The position numbers were made by a program, and so were the translations under genes. This document shows, piece after piece, positions 1-12,132 of a stretch of DNA of 64,000 bases. The stretch is from Mesorhabditis belari (taxonomy: Eukaryota > Nematoda > Chromadorea > Rhabditida > Rhabditidae): NCBI GenBank assembly GCA_958450365.1, contig CAUEEP010000887.1, positions 186,001 through 250,000 of the forward strand, given 5' to 3'. Within the stretch, counting starts at the first letter, position 1; the number at the start of each line of letters is the position of its first letter. Under the pieces are notes generated by a model. It was not told the DNA's origin. It made no database searches and saw only the letters and a program-made list of their open reading frames with translations.

Positions 1-87
1 ACAAAGCTAGAACATGCCAGAACCAAGCCAGAACAAACAAAAAACAAAGCCAGAACAAAACAACGGCTTCTTTCTTTTCTTTTCCCC

Positions 88-152
88 TCCTCTTCCTCCT
101 CTTCCTCTTCCTCCTCTTCCTCTTCCTCCTCTTCCTCTTCCTCCTCTTCCTC
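88..152. repeat. CTTCCT polypyrimidine tandem repeat
   Basis: Short array of cctcttcctctt units on the + strand. No gene is seen between 1 and about 600 apart from this array and a short direct repeat (ttagagaactacttta) near 300-340. Confidence 0.8.
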
Positions 153-596
153 AAGTTTTTAATGTTTTTAAACTAAGGAAGCGAAAAAAAACGCAAACTG
201 CCTCCCGTAAATTAACTGTTTTAAACAAAACCTCACTGTCAACTCTCAAAAGCCATCATTGAAACTGACTTCCGGCTTGGATTAAAGAAGTCTAGAGAAC
301 TACTTTAGATTAGAGAACTACTTTAGATTAGAGAACTTTAAAACTTCAGGAATTTTATACTTGAATTGTCAATACTTGAAATAGTCAGCCCTAACTCAGC
401 CGTTCACTGCCAAGCGCAGAGGAGCAAAAGGAACACAAATGAATCACACTTTTCTTCCTCTTTTTTTTTTGCTTCACTCTTTCAGGAGAGCTTCCCACTT
501 TGAGCCCGAGAAAGTGTTTTACTTGAGAACCCTTGTTTTTCCCTTCTTTTCGCAGCTTTTCTCAGCTTTTCACCTACATCCGTGATTTCCGCAGAA

Positions 597-1100
597 ATCC
601 TTTATAGTTCCTTTATAGTTCCTATTTAGTTCCTTTAAAGCTCCTTTAAAGCTCCTTTTAAAGCTCCTTTATAGTTCCTTTATCGTTCCTCTTTAGTTCC
701 TCTCTAGTTCCTTTAAAGCTCCTTTAAAGCTCCTTTAAAGCTCCTTTATAGTTCCTTTATAGTTTCTATTTAGTTCCTTTAAAGCTCCCTTAAAGCTCCT
801 TTAAATCTCCTTTATGGTTCCTTTATCGTTCCTATTTAGTTCCTATTTAGTTCCTTTAAAGCTCCTTTAAAGCTCCTTTAAAGCTCCTTTATAGTTCCTT
901 TATATTAGGTTGGTGCAAAAGAAATTTCGGTCGATATAAAATGTTCTGTAGCGACGTTGGAGGGATGTCATAGATAATAATGGTGCTTATTGTTTTAAAT
1001 AAATTGTTATCAAAAAAATTTTGGATGACTTTAATGTTTGTAAAAAAACGAAATTTCATTTGCACCAACCTAGTAGTTCCTATTTAGTTCCTTTAAACCC
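597..1100. repeat. CTCCTTTAAAG / GTTCCTTTATA tandem array
   Basis: Diverged units of about 11-12 bp of the forms gctcctttaaa, gttcctttata and gttcctattta. A mariner-type MITE has inserted inside the array (905-1073), so the array is older than that insertion. Confidence 0.85.
905..1073. mobile_element. Mariner-family MITE, 169 bp
   Basis: The terminal inverted repeats begin ttaggttggtgcaaaagaaa on the left and, read from the other end, ctaggttggtgcaaatgaaa. They are flanked by a TA target duplication (903-904 and 1074-1075) and the interrupted host repeat is recognisable on both sides. The terminal sequence is the type known from mariner transposons. No transposase is present, so this is a non-autonomous deletion derivative. 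Confidence 0.85.
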
Positions 1101-1484
1101 TTTTTAAGCGTTCTTTTGCCTTCCTTTTCTGCTTATTTTATTCAATATTTGATTAACTTTCTTCAATTACAGTACTCAAAACTTTTTTTCAATTACAGTA
1201 ATTGCTCGATCGAATGCTACAGATCGAAATGCTAAACGACACTCAAAAACCTCAAAACTTGACTCACAAGATGCTCAAAGATCAGGTGAATCAATGAAAA
1301 ACGACTAAAAAGTTGGATTTCAAACATTTCAAACAGATTTCAAAGGGATTTCATAAAGAAAATCGATTTTGAATTGAAAAATTGAAAAAATAGATTTGAA
1401 AAGGATTTAACATGAGCAAAACTTTATAAGAATTCCATCAATTTCAACTTTTTAACATGATTTTTAGAGATTTTTTCGAAAATA

Positions 1485-2761
1485 TTGGGTTGGTGAATTG
1501 AAAAATTGCCGGACTTTGAACTTTGAACTAAAATTGATTCAACATAAAACCATAATTTCATCCCAAATAATTTCCACTATTATTGACGACTTCTGCCCAT
1601 TTTACAGGCAATTTGTGGATTCCTCTTTCGTAGTAGGGTTTTGGTTTTGAATCGAAAAACTTTCAAAGCCAATTTTTGACTGCTTCTTCCGAATCGAAGT
1701 GTTCCCCCGCAAGCTCATTACTCATGATCCGGATGAATAGTAATCAAAAGGGAAGAGGTCCGGACTCTATGGGGAATATTTTTTCGTCTCTGAACTATTT
1801 TAAATCCTCAATATATAAGCTCGATCTTGTAGCTCTGTCAATTTTAAATTAGTTTTTAATGTCATATATACACGTGTCTAATTGTAGTTGTGTTTGTATA
1901 TCAATTATCTTTCTTCGTCTACGCTGTTCAATCTGTTTGCATTGTCACTTTTCCTTGTCGGATAAAGTATATATACGGAATGCGCCAAAAGTTCCCAAAC
2001 AAGGCTATTTATTTTAGAACGAGTCAGTCAGTCAACATTAGGGCGCAAAAATGGAGGACTTGAAAGCTGGAGATGTCCCAGTTTGAGCACTTTCTTCAAA
2101 AGAAACCCATTTTGGTGTCAATGGAAAAGTTGTAGAGAATCAAAAATCAAGCTTATATCCAAATTTCCAAAAAGATACACTTAATAGTTTCGCTTAAAAT
2201 GCAAATTTTGTTGCAAGTTTTGTGAAAATTCGTAAATTTGGCATTTCTTGAAAACCAGTTTTTGAATCGTTCTGAAAATTTTGATATAAGCTTGATTTTT
2301 GATTCTCTACAACTTTTCCATTGACACCAAAATGGGTTTCTTTTGAAGACTGGGACATCTGGAGCTCAAACTGGGACACTGGGACATCTCCAGTCCTTCA
2401 TTTTTGTGTCTCCAGTAGTTTTCGTATCCAATAGATTGAGATTAGCCTTGATTTGAGGAGAAGTCAATGTCCAATTTGAGGATTCGGAGCCGACCAGAGT
2501 AGTTTGGGAAAGGGAGAGGGAAGGGGGTTATGTAAAAGCCCTGCACCAGACGACGAGCGATTACGCGGCCGCACGAAGAACACACGGAACACACAAATTT
2601 TAAGCGAAATTACTAAGTGTATCTTTTTGGAAATCTGGATATAAGCTTGATTTTCGATTCTCTACAACTTTTCCATTGACGCCAAAATGCGTTTCTTTTG
2701 AAGAAAGTGCTCAAACTGTCACATATGACAATAGCCGGCAGTTTTCAATTCACCAACCCAA
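1485..2761. mobile_element. Mariner-family element, degenerate copy 1 (about 1.28 kb)
   Basis: It starts ttgggttggtgaattgaaaa and ends with the inverted form (ttttcaattcaccaacccaa), with TA on both sides (1483-1484, 2762-2763). The first 330 bp match the element at 52,772-53,959, which still shows transposase motifs, so both belong to one family. This copy carries extra sequence after about 1,785 and, from 2,070 on, three copies of a foreign segment in both orientations. No intact transposase frame is left. Confidence 0.75.
2072..2728. repeat. Three copies (one +, two inverted) of a ~120-bp segment
   Basis: The segment containing agttgtagagaatcaaaaat occurs at about 2,079-2,200 and, inverted, at about 2,270-2,395 and 2,600-2,728. 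All lie inside the mariner copy 1485-2761. The first two copies form a long stem that could fold as a hairpin. Confidence 0.75.
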
Positions 2762-3278
2762 TAATCCCTTTCAGAATGCTCTTCAAAACGCAACGACTCG
2801 CGCCGAGATTTTCCTTCCGATCACTCTCCGTTTCACTCACCAATCGGTAAATTCCCCAAATTTTACCTTCTTTTCTTTGCTCATTTTGCTCATTTTGGCA
2901 AAATTTCTCTCCAGTTCCTTCGCAAATATTTGTTGACACTTGAAAATTTCGACGGAAATTTACTTGACCTGGGGCAAGGGCAAGGAAATTTTTTAACAAC
3001 TCTGCCCTCTGTTTCTCGGCTTCTCGATTAACTGACCTCTTGAATTTCTTCGATTTGAACTTATTTTATATAACAATATTGCTATACCATCCACTATGCG
3101 TTTACTTTTGTAAAATTTCCATTAAATCCTCCTCTTAAATGCAAGTTTCGCGTGAAAGGCAAATTGGGCAAATTTTAGAGTTGAATAACTTGGCGGGAAA
3201 TGACGTTTTTTACAAACGGACTTCAGTTTCGGAATCAGCGCATTTTTTAACTCTAAAATGAGAGTTTTCAGCCCTTCC

Positions 3279-3484
3279 TAGCAGACAGACGGACAGACAG
3301 ACGGGCGGACGGACAGGCAGGCAGACAGACAAACAGACAGACAAACGGACAGACAGACGGGCGGACGGACAGGCAGGCAGACAGACAAACAGACAGACAA
3401 ACGGACAGACAGACGGGCAAGCAGACGGACAGACAGACAGACGGACAAGCAGACGGACAGAGGGACGGACAAACATACAGACAG
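3279..3484. repeat. GACA-rich tetranucleotide array
   Basis: Units of acagacagacggac and related forms. The array stays open in several frames, so the cysteine/serine-rich reading frames across it are not taken as genes. The stretches on either side (2,770-3,270 and 3,690-4,280) show no gene. Confidence 0.85.
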
Positions 3485-3600
3485 ACGAAAATAGTGTTAC
3501 GATAGGATGCTATAAATTCCAGTATCTAATCCCTTACAGTAACCCAAAAGCATCAAGCTTAAATACTTGTAAATGTGAAACAACTGTTCTTCGATGTTCA

Positions 3601-3674
3601 AGCGTTTGACCAAGCGGTTAGCAGTCTTGGCCAGTGTCTCAAAAGACAATGGTTCAACTCCGTTACGGAACACT
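3601..3674 (+). pseudogene. tRNA-like element (degenerate)
   Basis: An A-box-like tgaccaagcggttagc and a B-box ggttcaactcc lie at tRNA spacing. The acceptor and anticodon stems do not pair convincingly. Read as a tRNA pseudogene or tRNA-derived SINE. Confidence 0.5.
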
Positions 3675-4282
3675 GGGCTTTGCAATATCTTTAAGCATCA
3701 TTTTGCCCTAGTGATCAAGAGAAACTTATTCTAGACCTACTTCTGACTAGATCTACTATTCTAGATCCACTTCGAACTGTGAGCAAAAATCCTTGAACTA
3801 GATTTGCTTATAAAATTCTTCTCATTAGCTTAGCTTCTCATCCCCAGGATTCCCTATCTTTTGGGCGGCCCTTCACTTCTCATTTTCTCGAATTTTTGAA
3901 TTCTTTAATGAGAAATTGATCATTCCCCAGCTTCTCCTCCTCTCAAACAACGCGGAACACGCAATGTTTTTCCGGAAAAACTTCGTGAGAACTCTGATTT
4001 ACCGTTGACTGATGTTGACTAAAGTGTTAGTTTTCACAAATCAAAACATTTTCATTGATTACGAGTTTCCTAGGCTTTATTCGTTTAAATATTGTCAAAT
4101 TATATTTGTTATTTGCTGAATATCATAGAATTTAAGCCAGAATTCTAATGAAACAAAAAACAACCGCAAAATGTGTTAAAGTCATAAAAGGCGATCAGTA
4201 AAACATTGGACGCAAGTTTTGAGATTATTTTATGATTTTCTTGATTGGATCCTGTTTTGTGCGCAAATGACAAGGCAAATTG

Positions 4283-5175
4283 ATTGAGCTGAACTGGATT
4301 GAACTGGATTGAATTGGATTGAACTGGATTGAACTGGATTGAACTGGATTGAATTGGATTGAACTGGATTGAACTGGATTGAACTGGATTGAACTGGATT
4401 GAACTGGATTGAACTGGATTGAACTGGATTGAACCGGATTGAGCCGGATTGAGCCGGATTGAACTGGATTGAACCGGATTGAACTGGATTGAACCGGATT
4501 GAACTGGATTGAATTGGATTGAACCGGATTGAACTGGATTGAACTGGATTGAACCGGATTGAACTGGATTGAACCGGATTGAACCGGATTGAGCCGGATT
4601 GAACTGGATTGAACCGGATTGAACCGGATTGAACTGGATTGAACCGGATTGAACCGGATTGAACTGGATTGAACCGGATTGAACCGGATTGAACTGGATT
4701 GAACCGGATTGAACTGGATTGAACTGGATTGAACTGGATTGAACTGGATTGAACCGGATTGAGCCGGATTGAACTGGATTGAACCGGATTGAACTGGATT
4801 GAACCGGATTGAACTGGATTGAACTGGATTGAACTGGATTGAACTGGATTGAACCGGATTGAGCCGGATTGAACTGGATTGAACCGGATTGAACTGGATT
4901 GAACCGGATTGAACTGGATTGAACCAGATTGAGCCGGTTTGAATCGGACTGAACCGGATTGAACTGGATTCAACCAGATTGAACTGGATTGAACCAGATT
5001 GAACTGGATTGAACCAGATTGAACCAGATTGAACCGGATCGAACTGGATTGAACGGGATTGTACCGGATTGAACCGGATTGAACCAGTTTGAACCAAATT
5101 GAACCCGATTGAACCAGATTGAACCGGATTGTACCAGTTTGAACCGAATTGAGCCGGATTGAACCGGATTGAATC
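4283..5175. repeat. 10-bp minisatellite (gaactggatt), about 890 bp
   Basis: About 89 units of gaactggatt/gaaccggatt, degrading towards the right edge. A 10-bp period runs through all frames every 30 bp, which produces long serine/asparagine/proline-rich frames on the minus strand that have no splice signals. Non-coding. Confidence 0.95.
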
Positions 5176-5429
5176 CGCTTAAACCATCAAATGAAAAATT
5201 TGGTTTGGATTTGGTTTGGGTTTAGCTTTGGTGAAAATTTGAGTGAAAAAGTAGAGGAAATGAAGAATTTGGTGTCAAATAAAATAAAGATTGATTGAAA
5301 TTAGAAAGCTCGGAGAAAGGTTTGACAAAAACTCAGAAAATCGATGCTTTTTTGAGAAGAGAATGAATTGTTACGTCGATTAACAAGCAAATTTCAATCG
5401 ATCTTCATTTTATTAGCCACCAAATCTAG

Positions 5430-5605
5430 ACTGAATACCCAATCTAGACTAAATACTCTAATCCATCTAATCTAGAGTGAGTACCCCTTCCAGACTAAAT
5501 ACCGTACTAGAGTGAGTACCCCTTCCAGACTAAATACCGTACTAGAGTGAGTACCCCTTCCAGACTAAATACCGTAATCCAGCTAATCTAGAGTGAATAC
5601 CATTT
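5430..5605. repeat. ~35-bp tandem repeat, about four units
   Basis: Units carry gagtgagtaccccttccaga followed by ctaaataccgtac. The region 5,610-6,150 is AT-rich and shows no gene. Confidence 0.75.
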
Positions 5606-6163
5606 CCTCTACTTTTTCACTCCAAATCTCACCAAAACAAAACCCAAAGCAAATTCAAATCAAATTTTTCACCCGTGATTCATTTGATGAAGAAAAATTC
5701 AGAAAAATTGGAGAACGATGAAGTAAAATGAAATTGGTTTGGATTTGGTTAAAAGAGAGAGAGATTTTTTGGGTTTTCTTTTGGTTTTTTTGGGTTTTCT
5801 TTGGTTTTTTTGGGATTTTCAAATGGATTCCTTTTTCTTTTCTTTTCTAAGAAAATGCGGTTATTTTAATGAAAATTGGGGAAAGGTCTGAAGAAAATTG
5901 AAGAAAATTGAAGAAAATTGAAGAAAATTCGTGTTTCTTTGAGAAGAGTCTTTGAGAATTGTTAACTCGGTCTTTTTTTTTGTCTCAACATTCTTTTAAA
6001 CACCTTTTCCACCTTTTAAACATCTAAACAACCCTTAAACTTTAAATACATTTTAACGACAGTATGCTGTTCTTTTTAAAGCTTTAAAGCTCGTGCACTA
6101 GATGGGGAAGCGTTTACGTGGATTTCTCAACAAAAAATTGGAAATAATGTAGATTAAAAGTTT

Positions 6164-6252
6164 TGTCCGAGCCCGGGACTCGAACCCGCGACCGACCCCC
6201 GACCTTTCGCCTACCGACCAACGGTGCTAACCGTTACACCACAAGCGGCTCG
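6164..6252 (-). pseudogene. tRNA-like element, left half of a palindrome
   Basis: On the minus strand tggtgtaacggttagcac (A-box region) is followed by ggttcgagtcc (perfect B box). There are more bases between the boxes than in a canonical tRNA and the acceptor stem is poor. It faces outward from a hairpin shared with the tRNA-like element at 6,376-6,449. Confidence 0.5.
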
Positions 6253-6258
6253 ACCCGA

Positions 6259-6366
6259 TCGACTTTAAAAGGGCTTAAGTAAAAGATCAAGCTATACTTT
6301 GTGCTGGAGTTTAATGATGAGCACAAAGTATAGCTTGATCTTTTACTTAAGCCCTTTTAAAGTCGA
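6259..6366. repeat. Inverted repeat, ~46-bp arms
   Basis: The arm beginning gactttaaaagggcttaagt is repeated almost perfectly in inverted orientation after a spacer of about 14 bp (ggagtttaatgatg). The arms join two outward-facing tRNA-like units into one element of about 290 bp. Confidence 0.85.
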
Positions 6367-6375
6367 TGAGATAAA

Positions 6376-6449
6376 GCTCGTTGTGGTCTAATGGTTAGCA
6401 CAGTTGGTTCTTAGGCAAAAGGTCGGGGGTTCGAGTCCCGGGGGGGTCG
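6376..6449 (+). pseudogene. tRNA-like element, right half of a palindrome
   Basis: The A-box-like tggtctaatggttagcac and B box ggttcgagtcc are present. The anticodon arm (around ttggttcttaggcaaa) does not form a clean 5-bp stem. Same family as the left half. Confidence 0.5.
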
Positions 6450-6903
6450 GGAAAAACTTTTATGCAGAAAAGAAATTTTAAAAAGGGCTGCTACGCAGGA
6501 GTACGCGATCATACTCTTTACCCGGTCTTCTATTCGAAGAAATACGGTACACTTCTATCTAATTTTAAATGAGCAAAAAATACCCAAATTTTTACCTAAT
6601 TTAAACCAATTTTTCTCTTTCTAATTCAAGAATTTTTATGTTTTTCGTTTTTCTTTCAACAGAATAAAGAAAGATCGATAAAGAATACATTAGAAAGTGA
6701 ATGTTTACACTTTCCAAGCACAAAGTACACGTTGAGTAGAAATAAGCTCAAAAAAAACCCTCGAAATGAGAAATTCTTGGAGAAATTCTCCATTTTTTTT
6801 CATTTTCTCTTTGATGAACTTATTTTTATCTTTTCTTTCTTCATATATTTGATAAACTCTCTTTTTTTAACTGAATATCTTTTCTTTCGTCTTTTCTTGG
6901 GGT

Positions 6904-7303
6904 AGGCTAATTTCCGCAATTTTTTTTTGCGCAACAGGATCATTTGCGCAACTGGGTCGTTTGCGCAACTAGCTCTTTTGTGCAACTCACCATAACTTTC
7001 TTCTAAGTTATCCAATCTTTATGATTTTGGTTTCATTTTGTAGATCTCAATAAGTGCAACAAAATGAAACCAAAATCATAAAGATTGGATAACTTAGAAG
7101 AAAGTTATGGTGAGTTGCACAAAAGAGCTAGTTGCGCAAACGACCCAGTTGCGCTGGGTCGTTTGCGCAACTAGCTCTTTTTAACTAGCTTCTTTAGTTG
7201 AAACCAAAATCATAAAGATTGGATGACTTAGAAGAAAGTTATGGTGAGTTGCGCAAACAGGATCCAGTTGCGCAAAAAAAATCGCGGAAATTAGTCTAGT
7301 CTA
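6904..7303. mobile_element. Foldback / MITE-like palindromic element, ~400 bp
   Basis: The outer ends read taatttccgcaattttt and, inverted, aaaaatcgcggaaatta. Inside, a block containing aactcaccataactttcttc is repeated once inverted (about 7,060-7,140) and a second time more diverged (about 7,200-7,265). There is no transposase. A 72-codon frame on the minus strand is a by-product of the repeat. Confidence 0.7.
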
Positions 7304-7339
7304 GAATTTCCCACCAAATCAGTTAAACGGCTGAATATC

Positions 7340-7810
7340 TTTCAGCCAATCAGCCATTGAACTTAACCAATCAGTACCGCACACTTTTCCTTCCATATCT
7401 CGACTTCCAGTTGAGCGATCAACTTGAGGTTGGTCTTAAAATGTTGCTTATGAAATTTGGCGCTAGAAATCGACAACCTCTTTAGTGACTTTAAGATATA
7501 AATATGGAGAAAATCTCGGTCAAAGTTGGACTAAATTCCTTTCAACAGGAATTCATAGGGGTATCGTCAGGATATGGTGAAAAGTCTCAGGAAACCCCCA
7601 ATTCTAAGTGCAAATTCGGATTCTACATAAAATTTGGACCTAGAAAAAGTACTTTATACTATAATAAGTAAAGGTTTGTTCAGATTCTAGGCTAAATGCT
7701 AATATTGCTCAGTCCAGAGATATAGGACTGAATATCTTTCAGCCAATCAGCCATTCAACTTAACCAATCAGCCATTCAACTTAACCAATCAGCCATTGAA
7801 CTTAAACCTG
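7340..7810. repeat. Short direct repeats (ccaatcagccattcaactta)
   Basis: Four or more copies of a 20-bp segment, two adjacent near 7,745-7,790 and others near 7,355 and 7,785. No gene is seen from 7,310 to 8,420; 7,860-8,130 is AT-rich. Confidence 0.65.
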
Positions 7811-8427
7811 TCAAAGTGCTATAAAGGTTTTCGCCCTACCGTTTTCCCTACTGTTTAAAAATCGTTTATTTCCGTTTATTTCAAATTTCTTTTCTTTATG
7901 AAATTTGATTTTTTTTAATCATAAATTTTTTTATCACGATTATCACAAATCTAAAACTTTCAACTTTCATAAAACTTCAATTTTATTTTATTTTATAAAC
8001 GATTTCAATTTTACAAATGATTTCAATGATTCAAATGAAAAATTAAATCGAAATTCTCAGATTTTTCTCTTAAAATTTCCCCGAAACTCTAATAATTTTG
8101 TGATTTTAAATTTAAAATTTCCCGAATTTTCGCACTTTCGCACGTTTTTTGTCTTCAGATGGGAAAAAATGACATTTCCAAACGGGAGAAACGAGTTTTT
8201 TGTGTGTGTGTGTGGGTGGGTGTGCAAATTTCAGAATTCAGAAGTCGATTTATTGTTGTCATTGTTTTCTTTCTTGTTAGCTTTTTTTTCTGGCTAATGG
8301 TCTTGATTTTTTGAGGGTTCTTTGTGCCCAAAAATCCCTCTAAGCACAACCCTGCTGGTGCACTGTTCACTGGTGCAAAGTTGTGCGTTTTTTCTCGCTC
8401 GCTCGAAAGAAAAAAGCGGCATCTGGC

Positions 8428-8672
8428 CAGCCAGTTCGCCAGCCAGTTCGCCAGCCAGTTCGCTAGCCAGTTCGCTAGCCAGTTCGCCAGCCAGTTCGCT
8501 AGCCAGTTCGCTAGCCAGTTCGCCAGCCAGTTCGCTAGCCAGTTCGCTAGCCAGTTCGCTAGCCAGTTCGCCAGCCAGTTCGCTAGCCAGTTCGCTAGCC
8601 AGTTCGCCAGCCAGTTCGCTAGCCAGTTCGCCAGCCAGTTCGCTAGCCAGTTCGCTAGCCAGTTCGCCAGCC
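8428..8672. repeat. 12-bp minisatellite (ccagttcgctag)
   Basis: About 20 units, with cgctag and cgccag variants interspersed. The 12-bp period keeps frames open on both strands. Not a gene. Confidence 0.95.
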
Positions 8673-9257
8673 AATAACCCACCAGTCAGTTCGATTACGC
8701 AAATTTTTCATCAAGCTCGAAACACGCCTTGTCTGGCGCTCTGAATTGCTCATTTTTCTCATAAAAACGCCGCATTTTACTGTTCGTCCACTAGAAAGGG
8801 TGTGTTTAGGTATTTCTCAGCACAAAGTACATCTTTGTTTTGAATTTGACAATGGATTTCCAGCCGTAAACGCACACTATCTTGTATACGACTGAAAATT
8901 CAGTTTTAAACGATTTCGCACACCAGAAATGAGTTATTTTGAGAAAACTGAAGACGTTCAGCGCGCCAGGGAAAGTGCATTTAGCCATTTTTGAGCATAA
9001 AGGACACCCAAGTATTGAAATCAGTGCTTTTTGAAATTTGGGAACGATTTGAGGGTAATCCAAGAACTTTAAACTCTTTATTTCTTTTCTATAAGATTCT
9101 TCAATCATTTATTTGTTATTATATCAATAATGTAGTCTGAAATGGAGCAAATCTCAAAAAGATATTGATGAATTTGGCGGCATAGAAATGTTCTTTGTGT
9201 GCGCGCGCAATCGCCCTCCATCTGGCATCCCGGTCTAGGGTAAGGGGCTTTGCTTTT

Positions 9258-9823
9258 CGCAACGACATCTCTGAAGCCACTGCTCTGAAGCCACTGCTCT
9301 GAAGCCACTGCTCCGAAGCCACTGCTCCGAAGCCACTGCTCCGAAGCCACTGCTCCGTAGCCACCGCTCCGTAGCCACCGCTCCGTAGCCACTGCTCCGT
9401 AGCCACTGCTCCGTAGCCACTGCTCCGTAGCCACTGCTCCGTAGCCACTGCTCCGTAGCCACTGCTCCGTAGCCACTGCTCCGTAGCCACTGCTCCGTAG
9501 CCACTGCTCCGTAGCCACTGCTCCGTAGCCACTGCTCCGTAGCCACTGCTCCGTAGCCACTGCTCCGTAGCCACTGCTCAGCCACTGCTCCGTAGCCACT
9601 GCTCCGTAGCCACTGCTCCGTAGCCACTGCTCCGTAGCCACTGCTCCGTAGCCACTGCTCCGTAGCCACTGCTCCGAGCCACTGCTCCGTAGCCACTGCT
9701 CCGTAGCCACTGCTCCGTAGCCACTGCCCGTAGCCACTGCTCCGTAGCCACTGCTCCGTAGCCACTGCTCCGTAGCCACTGCTCCGTAGCCACTGCTCCG
9801 TAGCCACTGCTCCGTAGCCACTC
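9258..9823. repeat. 14-bp minisatellite (gctccgtagccact)
   Basis: About 40 units with a few short deletions, degenerating to gctctgaagccact at the left end. Surrounding sequence (8,680-9,250; 9,830-10,550) shows no gene. Confidence 0.95.
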
Positions 9824-10558
9824 ATCCAACTTCCCTGTTTTGGGTGTCACTATACCCAAAACTATGACCAATCCTGGATCTCCCAACTCTTCATCTCTTT
9901 TCTATAAGATTCCCTGAATTTTCTTCAAACCCAAATCTCTCCCCTTCCCTAACTGTTTCTATAAATTCTTTGCTTGTTTTCATTCCAAACTTTCCCCTTC
10001 AAATTCCAGATCTTTTTTATGTGAGAATCGATATATTCAAAAGAAGAACGCTCAAATGTCAAAACTGTGAATAAACCGAAACAGTTTCTCAACCCATTTC
10101 CCTATTTCTTTGCCTAATTCTTGAACAATGAGCTCATCAACATCTCATCGACAACCCATCGACTTCTCCTACTCATTGGTGGTAAATGGGCTTTGATTTA
10201 TTGAAGCTATTTAGCAACAAGTGATACAGTTAGCCATGCCAACTGTTATGATTGTAATTAGCAAAACTTTCAGTCAAAAAGAAAGAGTTCTAGAAGCTTT
10301 TTAGTTCTAGAAGCTTTTTTAGCATCTCTGGAATTTATATCATCTCTGTCATTACTTATCAGCCCTTTATCCAGCCTCCAGCAGCTCTTATCAAAGCGCA
10401 AAGCCTTGCTAGCTATCAAACTTGAGTCCTTATCATTCCAAAGTCTAAATTTTCTATAAAAAGGCTAAAGACTAGATCCTAAAAGTTAAAGCTAGGGCAG
10501 TTTTAGAGAGGCCTTGATAAAAGATTCAATTAGGATTCAAGGTTTGACAAAGATTTTG

Positions 10559-10850
10559 AAGGTTGATAGCTTGATAGCTTTGAAGCTTGATAGCCTTGAA
10601 GCTTGATAGCTTTGAAGGTTGATAGCTTTGGAGCTTTGTAGCTCTGTAGCTTGATAGCTTTGAAGCTTGGTAGCTTTGCTTGATAGCTTTGAAGCTTGAT
10701 AGCTTGATAGCTTGGTAGCTTGGTAGCTTGGTAGCTTTGAAGTTTGGTAGCTTTGCTTGATAGCTTTGAAGCTTGATAGCTTGATAGCTTTGGAGCTTGA
10801 TAGCTTGGTAGCTTGATAGCTTGGTAGCTTTGAAGCTTGGTAGCTTGCTA
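10559..10850. repeat. AGCTTGATAGCTTTGA repeat
   Basis: Irregular units built from ttgatagct, ttgaagct and ttggtagct. No gene is seen between 10,850 and 11,390. Confidence 0.85.
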
Positions 10851-11394
10851 GTTCTAGCCTAGATAACTAGCCACTTGCTCTAATCTACAACCAAATCTTT
10901 AATCAACAAGCCACTTTCTCAAATTTGCAGCCTGAGGCAGGGTTTAACAATATCTGAAAAAGTTGAACTCTTGTTCATTAGTTCAAAGTTCAAACAAGAA
11001 CTTGCAAAGGTTTAGAAGAACTTTTGCAATGTAACTCCTCTATTAGATCCTCTTGCATGATTGATTTTGCCAAAAGAAACAAATCGCATTTACATGCCTA
11101 AGGAGATCTCTTAGTCCAACATTGTAACATCTTTTTATAAGTTTTTTAAATTTCAAATTTTCAAACAGACTTTTACAGACTTTTCCCTTTCAATTCCCTC
11201 TTTTTTATGCTAATCTCTCACGGTTTTAAAGGTGATTGAGGCTTAATTGATCTTTTTTTTTGTGTAAGCGTTTTCCCAGTCTCTTTAATGATTGAAAAAG
11301 AAAAAGAGCTGTTTGGGTGGTCTTTTGAATGTTTTTGTCTATTCAGGGAATTCAAATAAGAGCATTAAAAGGTTTTTAAGATCAGGTTCAGACT

Positions 11395-11885
11395 CTTAAA
11401 GGCTTTAAAGACTTTTAGAGACTCTTAAAGACTCTTAAAGACCTTTAAATAACTTTAAATACCTTTAAAAACCTTTAAATACCTTTAAGAACCTTTAAGA
11501 ACCTTTAAAACCCTTTAAAAACCTTTAAAAACCTTTAAAAACCTTTAAAAAGCTTTAAAAACCTTTAAAAAGCTTTAAAACCCTTTAAAACCTTTAAAAA
11601 CCTTTAAAACCCTTTAAAACCCTTTAAAAACCTTTATAAACCTTTATAAACCTTTAAAACCCTTTAAAGACCTTTAAAAACCTTTAAAAACCTTTAAAAA
11701 GCTTTAAAAAGCTTTACAAATCTTTAAAAAGCTTTAAAACCCTTTAAAAACCTTTAAAAACCTTTAAAAACCTTTAAAACCCTTTAAAGACCTTTTAAAC
11801 CCTTTAAAGACCTTTTAAAACCTTTAACTACCTTTAAAAACCTTTAAATACCTTTAAATACCTTTAAAGTCCTTTAAAAACTCAA
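11395..11885. repeat. 10-bp minisatellite (cctttaaaaa)
   Basis: About 49 units of cctttaaaaa with variants (cctttaaaac, gctttaaaaa, cctttaaata). It ends about 250 bp before the receptor gene's first exon. Confidence 0.95.
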
Positions 11886-12132
11886 AACTGGTTTTCTATT
11901 AGCTATTCGCTTAGCTTTCTACGTTTTGAGAGAGGCTATGAGTTTTTTAAAGCATTAGAAATCAGTCAAGTGTTACTAGGTAAAGTAATAGTAGTAGATT
12001 AACACTTTTAATAGTAATTGTTTTAATTTTTAAATGATTGAGTCTTTTAATCCTTCAGTTAAGCTCAAAAAACGGACTTGGTAGAAATTAGACTTCAGTT
12101 TGAACTTTTCATTGCCCAAATTTTCTATTCAG

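Noticed and set aside
4225..5097. 290-codon frame rich in Asn-Pro-Val-Gln-Ser
   Set aside because: Product of the 10-bp minisatellite, open in more than one frame.
6164..6449. Functional tRNA genes at the A/B-box sites
   Set aside because: Acceptor and anticodon stems do not pair and some have extra bases; kept as tRNA-like pseudogenes.
8155..9886. Overlapping repeat-peptide frames on both strands
   Set aside because: They arise from the 12-bp and 14-bp minisatellites; equally open in several frames.
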